From positions 4,889,001 to 4,953,000 of the forward strand of contig NZ_CP026730.1 of NCBI RefSeq assembly GCF_003369795.1: a stretch of DNA of 64,000 bases, in the 5' to 3' direction. Origin of the DNA: Streptomyces sp. CB09001 (GTDB lineage: Bacteria > Actinomycetota > Actinomycetes > Streptomycetales > Streptomycetaceae). The translations under genes and the position numbers were made by a program. Below the pieces are notes generated by a model. That model saw nothing but the letters and a program-made list of their open reading frames with translations, had not been told where the DNA came from and made no database searches. This document shows, one piece after another, positions 18,101 through 23,885 of this stretch; the first letter of the stretch is position 1, and the number at the start of each line of letters is the position of its first letter.

Positions 18101-18707
18101 CCAGCTGTTGAGTCTGGCCGCCGACCCGGACGGCTTCGCCCAGGAGCTGGCCCGCCCCATGCCCCGGCCGCCCCAGCCCGCCGCCCGCCGCGGCACGCGA
18201 TTCCACGCCTGGGTGGAGGCCCGGTTCGAACCGCTGACCCTGCCCCTGCTCGAACCGGAGGAGTTGCCCGGCGGCGACGCCGAGATCGCCGACGACCACG
18301 ATCTGGAGTTCCTGAAGGACGCCTTCGAGCGCACCGAGTACGCCCGCCGCACACCGTTCCGTGTCGAGGCGCCGTTCCAGCTCTCACTGGCCGGGCGGGT
18401 CGTACGCGGCCGCATGGACGCCGTCTACAAGGAGGGCGACGGCGACACGGCGACGTACGAGATCGTCGACTGGAAGACCAACCGCGCCGCCACCGCCGAC
18501 CCGCTCCAGCTCGCGCTCTACCGCGTCGCCTGGGCCGAACAGCAGGATGTACCGCTCGCCTCGGTGACGGCCGCCTTCCTGTACGTACGCACCGGCGAGG
18601 TCGTGCGGCCCGAGGGGCTGCCGGACCGCGCGGCGCTCGAGAAGCTGCTGCTGGCCGAGCCGGTCGGTGACGAACCGCACGACCGGGGTGTCCGCGCGGG
18701 CCGATAG
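15150..18707 (+). CDS. adnB: AdnB-like helicase-nuclease subunit
   Basis: A 1185-residue partner of AdnA. Helicase motifs: VAGAGSGKTTVMAARV (Walker A, about 38-53), LTFTNKAAGELAERV, VVLLDEYQDTSVAQR (II), GDPCQAIYGWRGASV (III), VKVLTAHKSKGLEWDVV (V) and LRLGYVTFTRPRSLLL (VI). The C-terminal nuclease shows GRMDAVYKEGD, YEIVDWKTNRA and QLALYRVAW, without a Cys cluster. A Pro/Gln-rich linker with repeated QDRTTVP-like units (about residues 890-930) separates motor and nuclease. The frame extends up to a GTG at 15054, but family N-termini resemble PAHITDPEQLKELLG, so GTG 15150 was chosen, with a -10 box 7 nt before it. Confidence 0.9.
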   Translation: MPAHITDPEQLKELLGIPFTPEQTACIIAPPAPQVIVAGAGSGKTTVMAARVVWLVGTGQVAPEQVLGLTFTNKAAGELAERVRTALIRAGVTDPDVIDPDHPPGEPAISTYHAFAGRLLTDHGLRLGLEPTSRLLADATRYQLAARVLREAPGPYPALTRSFADLVSDLLALDGELAEHLVRPEDLRAWDAGLLDILEGVRLSNADLRKVPEAAAARRELADLVIRYRAAKRRQDLLDFGDQIALSAQLAGLPEVGRVLRDDYRVVLLDEYQDTSVAQRILLAGLFGGGTGHPVTAVGDPCQAIYGWRGASVANLDDFPEHFAHADGRPAVRQALSENRRSGGRLLDLANGLAEPLRAMHAGVEALRPAPGAERDGMVRCALLRTHAEEIDWIADSVAHLVRTGKAPGEIAVLCRTATDFAEIQGALVARDVPVEVVGLSGLLHLPEVADLVAVCEVLQDPGANASLVRLLSGPRWRIGPRDLALLGRRARLLVSHARVEGDDDPDRRLAEAVEGVDPSEVISLADALDTFLETPLDGTGDDDGLPFSADARVRFARLATELRELRRALSDPLMDVLHRVLAVTGLEVELSASPHALAARRRETLSNFLDVAASFAAGDGEATLLAFLGFLRTAAQYEKGLDNALPGGENTVKVLTAHKSKGLEWDVVAVPGLVTGTFPSGQGREKWTAQGKVLPHGLRGDAETLPDVASWDARGLKAFHEAMKDHQHTEELRLGYVTFTRPRSLLLGSGHWWGPSQKKPRGPSDFLTALYEHCAAGHGEIEIWADEPAEDEQNPALHRATADQVWPLPLDDAALARRRAAAETVLAHLDRLAPQDDGLPSVPAAHDDPDWPPPPEDDEVIPEEADPGWAGDPADWDTWTTDRPAAPGEARTAQESPTAPQDRATVPQDRTAARQDRTTVPHQAPPPEQPRGTAPAPVPARLTPEEARAVASWDRDLDALAGELLRARESVTEVPLPASLTASQLLSLAADPDGFAQELARPMPRPPQPAARRGTRFHAWVEARFEPLTLPLLEPEELPGGDAEIADDHDLEFLKDAFERTEYARRTPFRVEAPFQLSLAGRVVRGRMDAVYKEGDGDTATYEIVDWKTNRAATADPLQLALYRVAWAEQQDVPLASVTAAFLYVRTGEVVRPEGLPDRAALEKLLLAEPVGDEPHDRGVRAGR
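17820..17930 (+). repeat. Imperfect tandem repeat in the AdnB linker
   Basis: Three to four imperfect copies of a unit of about 30 bp containing gcaggaccgcaccaccgt encode QDRATVP, QDRTAAR and QDRTTVP. They fall in a disordered linker between helicase and nuclease, where length variation should be tolerated. Confidence 0.55.
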
Positions 18708-18717
18708 GCTCGTAAGC
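18705..18717 (+). promoter_or_regulatory. -10 box for a probable leaderless dipeptidase transcript
   Basis: TAGGCT (18705-18710) ends seven bases before ATG 18718. It overlaps the adnB stop region. No Shine-Dalgarno is present. Confidence 0.5.
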
Positions 18718-20130
18718 ATGAGCCACCCCGTTGACAATGCTGTCAGCGCTGTCCGCACGTACATCGAGCACCACCGCGCCGCCTTCCTCGACGACCTCGT
18801 CGAATGGCTGCGCATCCCGTCCGTGTCGGCCCAGCCCGACCACGCGACCGATGTGCGCCGCAGCGCCGACTGGCTCGCCGCCAAGCTGAAGGAGACCGGC
18901 TTCCCGACCGCGGAGGTCTGGCCGACCCAGGGCGCCCCCGCGGTGTTCGCCGAGTGGCCCTCCGGGGACCCGCAGGCACCGACGGTCCTCGTCTACGGCC
19001 ACCACGACGTACAGCCCGCCACCCGCGAGGACGGCTGGAACAGCGACCCCTTCGACCCCGTCGTCCGCGAGAACCGCCTCTACGCGCGCGGGGCGGCCGA
19101 CGACAAGGGGCAGGTGTTCTTCCACACACTCGGTGTCCGCGCCCACCTCGCCGCCACCGGCCGCACCGCTCCCGCGGTGAACCTCAAACTGCTGATCGAG
19201 GGCGAGGAGGAATCCGGCTCCCCGCACTTCCGTGCCCTCGTCGAGGAGCGCGCCGAGCGGCTCACGGCCGACGCGGTCGTCGTCTCCGACACCGGCATGT
19301 GGTCCGAGGACACCCCCACCGTCTGCACCGGCATGCGGGGCCTCGCCGAGTGCGAGATCCGGCTGCACGGCCCCGACCAGGACATCCACTCGGGGTCCTT
19401 CGGCGGCGCCGTCCCCAACCCGGCCACCGCCGTCGCCCGCCTCGTGGCCGCCCTGCACGACGAGCACGCGCGCGTGGCGATACCCGGCTTCTACGACGGA
19501 GTGGCCGACCTCACCGACCGGGAGCGCGAGCTCTTCGCCGAGCTGCCCTTCGACGAGCGGCAGTGGCTGCGCACGGCCAAGTCGTACGCCGCCCACGGTG
19601 AAGCCGGACACACCACCCTGGAGCGCATCTGGGCCCGCCCCACCGCCGAGGTCAACGGCATCGGCGGCGGCTACCAGGGCCCCGGCAGCAAGACGATCAT
19701 TCCGTCGTCCGCCATGGTGAAGCTCTCCTTCCGCCTCGTCGCGGGCCAGGATCCGGACCACGTGGAGAAGGCCGTCCGCGCCTGGGCCGCCGAGCAGGTG
19801 CCCGCGGGCATCCGCTGCGAGGTCACCTTCGGCTCCGCCACCCGCCCGTGCCTGACGCCGCTGGACCACCCGGCGCTGCGGTCCGTCGTCCGCGCGATGG
19901 GACGGGCCTTCGACAAACCGGTCCGCTTCACCCGCGAGGGCGGCTCAGGACCGGCCGCCGACCTCCAGGAGGTCCTCGGCGCCCCGGTGCTGTTCCTCGG
20001 CATCTCCGTCCCGTCCGACGGCTGGCACGCCCCCGACGAGAAGGTGGAACTGGATCTGCTCCTCAAGGGCGTCGAAACCTCCGCCCACCTCTGGGGCGAC
20101 CTGGGGGAGTACTGGCGTCACGCGCCCTGA
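18718..20130 (+). CDS. M20/M25/M40 family dipeptidase
   Basis: A 470-residue zinc-dependent dipeptidase of the CNDP/PepV-like group. Metal ligands and catalytic residues are visible: GHHDVQPA (His and Asp), GAADDKGQ (bridging Asp), EGEEESGSP (catalytic Glu and ligand Glu) and SDTGMW (Asp). The dimerisation insert lies around DIHSGSFGGAVPNP, and the last ligand His is in DGWHAPDEKV near the C-terminus. ATG 18718 lacks a Shine-Dalgarno but has TAGGCT at 18705-18710, seven bases upstream, consistent with a leaderless mRNA. It sits between adnB and nudC. Confidence 0.9.
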   Translation: MSHPVDNAVSAVRTYIEHHRAAFLDDLVEWLRIPSVSAQPDHATDVRRSADWLAAKLKETGFPTAEVWPTQGAPAVFAEWPSGDPQAPTVLVYGHHDVQPATREDGWNSDPFDPVVRENRLYARGAADDKGQVFFHTLGVRAHLAATGRTAPAVNLKLLIEGEEESGSPHFRALVEERAERLTADAVVVSDTGMWSEDTPTVCTGMRGLAECEIRLHGPDQDIHSGSFGGAVPNPATAVARLVAALHDEHARVAIPGFYDGVADLTDRERELFAELPFDERQWLRTAKSYAAHGEAGHTTLERIWARPTAEVNGIGGGYQGPGSKTIIPSSAMVKLSFRLVAGQDPDHVEKAVRAWAAEQVPAGIRCEVTFGSATRPCLTPLDHPALRSVVRAMGRAFDKPVRFTREGGSGPAADLQEVLGAPVLFLGISVPSDGWHAPDEKVELDLLLKGVETSAHLWGDLGEYWRHAP

Positions 20131-20288
20131 GCGCCGGGCACGGTCCGGGGACCGACCGGCATCGCGCGCGGCACACTGGAGAGGCCGCCGCGCACCGCCG
20201 AGCCCCCGGACCGGGTCACCACCCGCCGTACGAACCGCTGAAACCGCCTGCCGAACCGAACCGCTCACCGGGGGAGTTGGAAGCACCC

Positions 20289-21233
20289 GTGACCACCTGG
20301 ACCGACCACACCGCCGACCGTCCCATCTCGCTCACCGCCCCCAGCGGCATCGACCGCGCCGCCCACCACCGCCTCGACGAGGCCTGGCTCGCGGCGGCGT
20401 GGAGTCACCCCTCGACGCGCTGCTTCGTGGTCTCCGGCGGCCAGGTCCTCATCGACGAGACGCCCGACGGGGCCACCGAACTCGTCATGACCCCCTCGTT
20501 CGAGGCCCCGCTCACCGAGGCACACCGCTACTTCCTGGGCACCGACGAGGACGGGACCAGCTATTTCGCCCTCCAGAAGGACTCCCTGCCCGGACGCATG
20601 GACCAGTCCGCGCGCCCGGCGGGCCTGCGCGAGGCCGGCCTGCTCCTGTCCCCCCGCGACGCCGGGCTGATGGCCCACGCGGTCGCCCTGGAGAACTGGC
20701 AGCGCCTGCACCGGTTCTGCTCCCGCTGTGGAGAACGCACCGTCATCGCCGCGGCCGGCCACATCCGCCGATGCCCCGCCTGCGGCGCCGAGCACTACCC
20801 GCGCACCGACCCCGCGGTGATCATGGCGGTCACGGACGGTGAGGACCGCATCCTGCTCGGCCGCCAGGTGCACTGGCCCGAGGGCCGCTTCTCGACCCTC
20901 GCCGGTTTCGTGGAGCCCGGCGAGTCCATCGAGCAGTCGGTGCGCCGCGAGGTCCAGGAGGAGGTCGGTGTCACCGTCGGCCCGGTCGAGTACGTCGCGA
21001 GCCAGCCGTGGCCCTTCCCGTCCAGCCTGATGCTCGGCTTCATGGCCCACGCCACCTCGACCGCGATCAACGTCGACGGCGACGAGATCCACGAGGCCCG
21101 CTGGTTCTCCCGCGAGGAGCTGGGCGCCGCCTTCGAGTCCGGCGAGGTCCTGCCGCCCTACGGCATCTCGATCGCGGCCCGCCTCATCGAGCTCTGGTAC
21201 GGCAGGCCACTGCCGACGCGCGGCGCCTTCTGA
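20289..21233 (+). CDS. nudC: NAD(+) diphosphatase / RNA decapping Nudix hydrolase NudC
   Basis: A 314-residue hydrolase that splits NAD(H) to NMN(H) and AMP and, in the family, removes NAD caps from RNA. A zinc ribbon (CSRCGE and CPACGAE, about 143-165) is followed by YPRTDPAVIM. The Nudix box runs from GFVEPGESIEQ through REVQEEVG. The NudC-specific SQPWPFPSS motif lies after it. Start GTG 20289 follows GGAAG with short spacing. In mycobacteria nudC directly adjoins mycoredoxin; here about 2.1 kb of other DNA separates them. Confidence 0.93.
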   Translation: MTTWTDHTADRPISLTAPSGIDRAAHHRLDEAWLAAAWSHPSTRCFVVSGGQVLIDETPDGATELVMTPSFEAPLTEAHRYFLGTDEDGTSYFALQKDSLPGRMDQSARPAGLREAGLLLSPRDAGLMAHAVALENWQRLHRFCSRCGERTVIAAAGHIRRCPACGAEHYPRTDPAVIMAVTDGEDRILLGRQVHWPEGRFSTLAGFVEPGESIEQSVRREVQEEVGVTVGPVEYVASQPWPFPSSLMLGFMAHATSTAINVDGDEIHEARWFSREELGAAFESGEVLPPYGISIAARLIELWYGRPLPTRGAF

Positions 21234-21254
21234 GCCACCACGCCGTAGACGCCA

Positions 21255-21298
21255 CGAGAGGGGCGGCCGTCCCCGTCGGGGGAGGGCCGCCCCTCTCG
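21255..21298 (+). terminator. Rho-independent-type hairpin after nudC
   Basis: A near-perfect stem (cgagaggggcggcc pairing with ggccgcccctctcg) surrounds a G/C-rich loop, 21 bp after the nudC stop. A short T-rich tail is weak, as is common in Streptomyces. Confidence 0.75.
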
Positions 21299-21327
21299 TC
21301 GTGCTGTCCGCCGACCGGCTACGCGCC

Positions 21328-21560
21328 GGGTGGCCTTGTTCCGTTCGGACGCCGAGCGGTGAAGGGCGACGCGGGCTTCACCCTCGAACTCGACCCCGAG
21401 TACGGCCCGACGCTGATCGAGATGATCCGGCGCTTCATCGAGAAGCCGAGGTTCTCGGCCGTTGCCGACTGTTGAACGAGCAAGGCGTACCCACCGCTCA
21501 GGACATCGCTCGCGTCCGCGCGTCCAGGACGAACGCATGGACGCCGCCGTCCCAGGCGAC
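21328..21560 (+). pseudogene. Frameshifted remnant of a large serine recombinase
   Basis: In one frame the DNA reads GGLVPFGRRAVKG, LELDPEYGPTLIEMIRR and FIEKPRFSAVADC, stopping at TGA 21473-21475. In a second frame it continues as RLLNEQGVPTAQDIARVRA. Together these match the mid-region of large serine recombinases (PxGY-like motif, ELDPE, IxxWLNExGVPT). Only about 75 codons remain, with neither the catalytic resolvase domain nor the C-terminus. It marks an old integration or excision event between nudC and mycoredoxin. Confidence 0.7.
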
Positions 21561-21593
21561 GCGAACGAAGCCGGCCAAACGATCACGCTCCCA

Positions 21594-21619
21594 GGCACAG
21601 CCCCAGCCGAGGCTGTGCC
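21594..21619 (+). terminator. Hairpin downstream of the recombinase remnant
   Basis: An exact 9-bp inverted repeat (ggcacagcc and ggctgtgcc) with an 8-nt loop. It may end read-through from either side; no T-run follows. Confidence 0.35.
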
Positions 21620-21747
21620 GCTGAAGCCTTGCACACCAGGCCGTCTGTCCGACCGGATGATCGCACCGTTCGGCATGCAGCTTGCTGAGAGCCGAGGTGT
21701 CGACGTCGCCCCGGCACCCATACGTGATTGTCGTGATCCAAACCTAG

Positions 21748-22122
21748 CTAGCGGGTCAGCGTCTCGAAGCCGACATCTTCGCAGTACTGCACAACGCGGC
21801 CCTCCGCCTCGGAATCACCGTTGTTCATCGCTGCCACCGTCGCCTCCGCCAAGGTGCGGCCTCCGCCAACGGTCTCATCCCGGAGCGGTCGCATCGCGAG
21901 GAAGGCACCCTGAGCGACGGCCCCGACCTCGTCGTACCCTGACGGTTCCGGCGTGTCCGTGCCCGCGGCGTTCCGCGCCTTCTGCCACGTCCCCAGCTGC
22001 GTGCAGTAGTTCTTCCGCTGCGCGGTCAGCCACTGCTCGTCCCCGCCCTCGGACGAGGAACACCCGGCCGTCACCGCCACCAGGGCGAGGACCGGAAGTA
22101 CCGCCTTAAGCACGCGCACCAC
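21748..22122 (-). CDS. Small secreted lipoprotein, function unknown
   Basis: A 124-residue protein with a classical lipoprotein signal: basic N-terminus, hydrophobic core and lipobox VTAGC (Cys about 21), then a Ser/Glu/Gly tether. The mature part is about 100 residues with two Cys (NYCTQLGTW and VQYCEDVGF) that could form a disulphide. GTG 22122 follows GGGGG at close spacing. I do not recognise a named family, although small Streptomyces lipoproteins of this pattern are common in accessory DNA. It lies in the insertion between nudC and mycoredoxin. Confidence 0.7.
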   Translation of the reverse strand: MVRVLKAVLPVLALVAVTAGCSSSEGGDEQWLTAQRKNYCTQLGTWQKARNAAGTDTPEPSGYDEVGAVAQGAFLAMRPLRDETVGGGRTLAEATVAAMNNGDSEAEGRVVQYCEDVGFETLTR

Positions 22123-22528
22123 GTTGCCCCCGACTGAAACTGAGTCCGCTCGTACCTGTCACCTGCAACTCCCGCAGCAGGATACCCGCGTGGGACCCCT
22201 TGGCCGCCGAAGCGGTCGCTAACTCAGCGGCGCAGCGCCCGGCCGTCACCGTCACCCCGCCTCTCACTCCCGGCCGCCGTCAAATCCGCTGAACAACGAA
22301 CGCGCCGAAGATCGGTAAGTGCTGCCCAAACTCATCGACAACCGCTGTCGCAACAAACGAACGCAGCCACTCCCGACCATCGAGGAGCATGGTCAAGAAC
22401 CAGAGCTTTCCGGAACAGGAAATCCGTCGGCCGAGGTTTTCTCGACTTGTGGGGAGCCTCACCGAGATGATGCGGATGTTGTGATCATCGAGTTCTCGGC
22501 GGTCGACGGCCGGAGCGGAGGCAGCGGC
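22123..22528. other. Lower-GC intergenic stretch upstream of the D-aminopeptidase
   Basis: Apart from the minus-strand gene fragment, no intact gene is seen. The sequence is less GC-rich than the flanks (runs such as caacaaacgaacg), fitting imported DNA. A GGAAC-N19-GTT pair at 22412-22438 is a poor SigR match and is not called as a promoter. Confidence 0.35.
22280..22430 (-). pseudogene. Possible 3' fragment of a displaced gene
   Basis: On the minus strand the frame ends in a protein-like stretch (GKLWFLTMLLDGREW, FVATAVVDEFGQ and LPIFGAFVVQRI) before TGA at 22280. Codon use has more A/T in third positions than the neighbours. Further upstream the frame becomes the antisense of the D-aminopeptidase, so only about 50 codons look real. 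I cannot name the family. Confidence 0.3.
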
Positions 22529-23365
22529 GTGCAGGTATACATCAGCGCTGACATGGAGGGCGTCACCGGATTGGTGGGCGCACAGGATGTCCAGGCCGGA
22601 GGGCAGGACTACCAGCACGGTCGGGTCATGATGACCGAGGACGTGAACGCTGCCGTGCGTGGCGCGCTCGCGGCTGGTGCCACGCGGGTTCTGGTGAATG
22701 ACGCCCACAGCTCCATGCGGAACCTGCTCGCGGATCAGATGCACCCCGAGGCGGAGTTGGTCAGGGGCAAGCCCAAGCGGATGGGCATGCTCGAAGGCCT
22801 GGACGGTGACTTCGATGCGGTGCTGTGTGTCGGCTACCACTCACGTGCCGGCGCCCTGGGCGTGCTCAGCCACAGCTACATGGGCCACGAGATCGAGGAC
22901 ATGTGGTTGGACGGCCAGCCCATGGGAGAGATCGGATTCGCGCATGCCACGGCCGCTGCACTGGGGGTGCCCGTGGTGATGCTTTCCGGCGACGACGCGG
23001 CCTGCGATGAGGTGACAGCCTGGGACGCGCAGGTCGTCACGGCTCCCGTGAAGTACGCCAGGGATCGCTTCAGCGCTCGCCTGAGGCCTGCGATCGAAGC
23101 GCGCAAGGCAATCGAGGAGGCCGCCGCCGAGGGGGTGCGTCGCGCAGAACCTCGCTCAGGGCTGCCCGGCACGGAAGACGCAGCGACCTTGGCGGTGCGG
23201 TGGCAGTCGGCCACCGTTGCCAGCCAACTCGAAGCGATTCCCGGAGTCAGCCTGCGAGACTCGCGCACCGTCGAAGTGACCGGGCCTGTTCACCAGCTCT
23301 ACCGACTCTTTGGTGTCTTCATGCGAGTAGCGGCGTCACTGACCGACCAGCAGCCGTACTGCTGA
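22529..23365 (+). CDS. M55 family D-aminopeptidase (DppA-like)
   Basis: A 278-residue zinc enzyme of the DppA family, which removes D-amino acids such as D-Ala from D-peptides, for example peptidoglycan fragments. Metal ligands are visible: SADMEG (Asp and Glu, about 6-11), NDAHSSM (His, about 60), CVGYHSRAG (His, about 104) and MGHEIEDMWLDG (Glu, about 125). DppA proteins form barrel-shaped decamers. GTG 22529 follows GGAGG with 7-nt spacing. Third-position GC is lower than in the neighbours, and in related genomes nudC and mycoredoxin are adjacent, so acquisition is likely. It converges on mrx through a shared terminator. Confidence 0.88.
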   Translation: MQVYISADMEGVTGLVGAQDVQAGGQDYQHGRVMMTEDVNAAVRGALAAGATRVLVNDAHSSMRNLLADQMHPEAELVRGKPKRMGMLEGLDGDFDAVLCVGYHSRAGALGVLSHSYMGHEIEDMWLDGQPMGEIGFAHATAAALGVPVVMLSGDDAACDEVTAWDAQVVTAPVKYARDRFSARLRPAIEARKAIEEAAAEGVRRAEPRSGLPGTEDAATLAVRWQSATVASQLEAIPGVSLRDSRTVEVTGPVHQLYRLFGVFMRVAASLTDQQPYC

Positions 23366-23380
23366 GGCGGTCGTACGACG

Positions 23381-23417
23381 ACGAGACCCCGCCCATGATC
23401 CCTGGGCGGGGTCTCGT
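23381..23417. terminator. Bidirectional terminator between D-aminopeptidase and mycoredoxin
   Basis: A perfect 15-bp stem (acgagaccccgccca with tgggcggggtctcgt) and a 7-nt loop lie between the two convergent genes. The hairpin can serve both strands. Confidence 0.85.
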
Positions 23418-23432
23418 ATGCCTACTCCCTGG

Positions 23433-23690
23433 TCAGACGCCGAGCGCCTGCTTCACCTGGGCAAGGCTCGGGTTCGTCATCACGACCTCAGGGCCACCAC
23501 TGGAGGGAACTACCTGAACGGTGGGCACCGTCTGGTTTCCGCCATTCGCCTTCTCCACGAACGCGGCGGACTCCGGGTCCTGCTCGATGTTGACCTCGGT
23601 GTACGCGATGCCCTCGCGGTCCATCTGGCTCTTCAGCCGACGGCAGTAGCCGCACCACGTGGTGCTGTACATCGTCACGGTGCCCGACAT
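23433..23690 (-). CDS. mrx: Mycoredoxin (glutaredoxin-like, CGYC)
   Basis: An 85-residue glutaredoxin-fold protein. Family knowledge: mycoredoxin-1 reduces mixed disulphides between proteins and mycothiol. The active site WCGYC is at about 11-15, and the cis-Pro loop is TVPTV (about 57-61). ATG 23690 follows AAGGAG with 10-nt spacing. A SigR consensus promoter lies about 60 bp upstream, consistent with induction by disulphide stress. Its adjacency to uvrD2 (divergent) and the block order are the same as in mycobacteria. Confidence 0.92.
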   Translation of the reverse strand: MSGTVTMYSTTWCGYCRRLKSQMDREGIAYTEVNIEQDPESAAFVEKANGGNQTVPTVQVVPSSGGPEVVMTNPSLAQVKQALGV

Positions 23691-23753
23691 GTCTTTCGTG
23701 CTCCTTCGGCGACTCGGGGAAGTGGCGGCTCTGGGATGAGGTCGCAGGAGGTG

Positions 23754-23780
23754 AACGTCCGCGGCGGCGTGAGCATTCCC
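23754..23780 (-). promoter_or_regulatory. SigR-type promoter of mycoredoxin
   Basis: Read on the minus strand: GGGAAT (23780-23775), exactly 18 bases, then GTT (23756-23754), a full match to GGAAT-N18-GTT. Transcription would begin near 23747, giving a leader of about 57 nt. Confidence 0.82.
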
Positions 23781-23885
23781 GTCGCGCGGTGCCACCGCGC
23801 GACACCTGTCGCATTGATACGACTATCGGTGCGTGCCTGTGGACAACCGGCTCATCCGTCTCGCGAGACCTGGCAGCATGGCGGT

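Noticed and set aside
15123..18299. 1058-codon minus-strand frame opposite adnB
   Set aside because: Antisense shadow, Gly/Val/Gln-rich with no motif.
22412..22438. GGAAC-N19-GTT upstream of the D-aminopeptidase
   Set aside because: Wrong last base in the -35 and one base too long a spacer; such a match is expected by chance.
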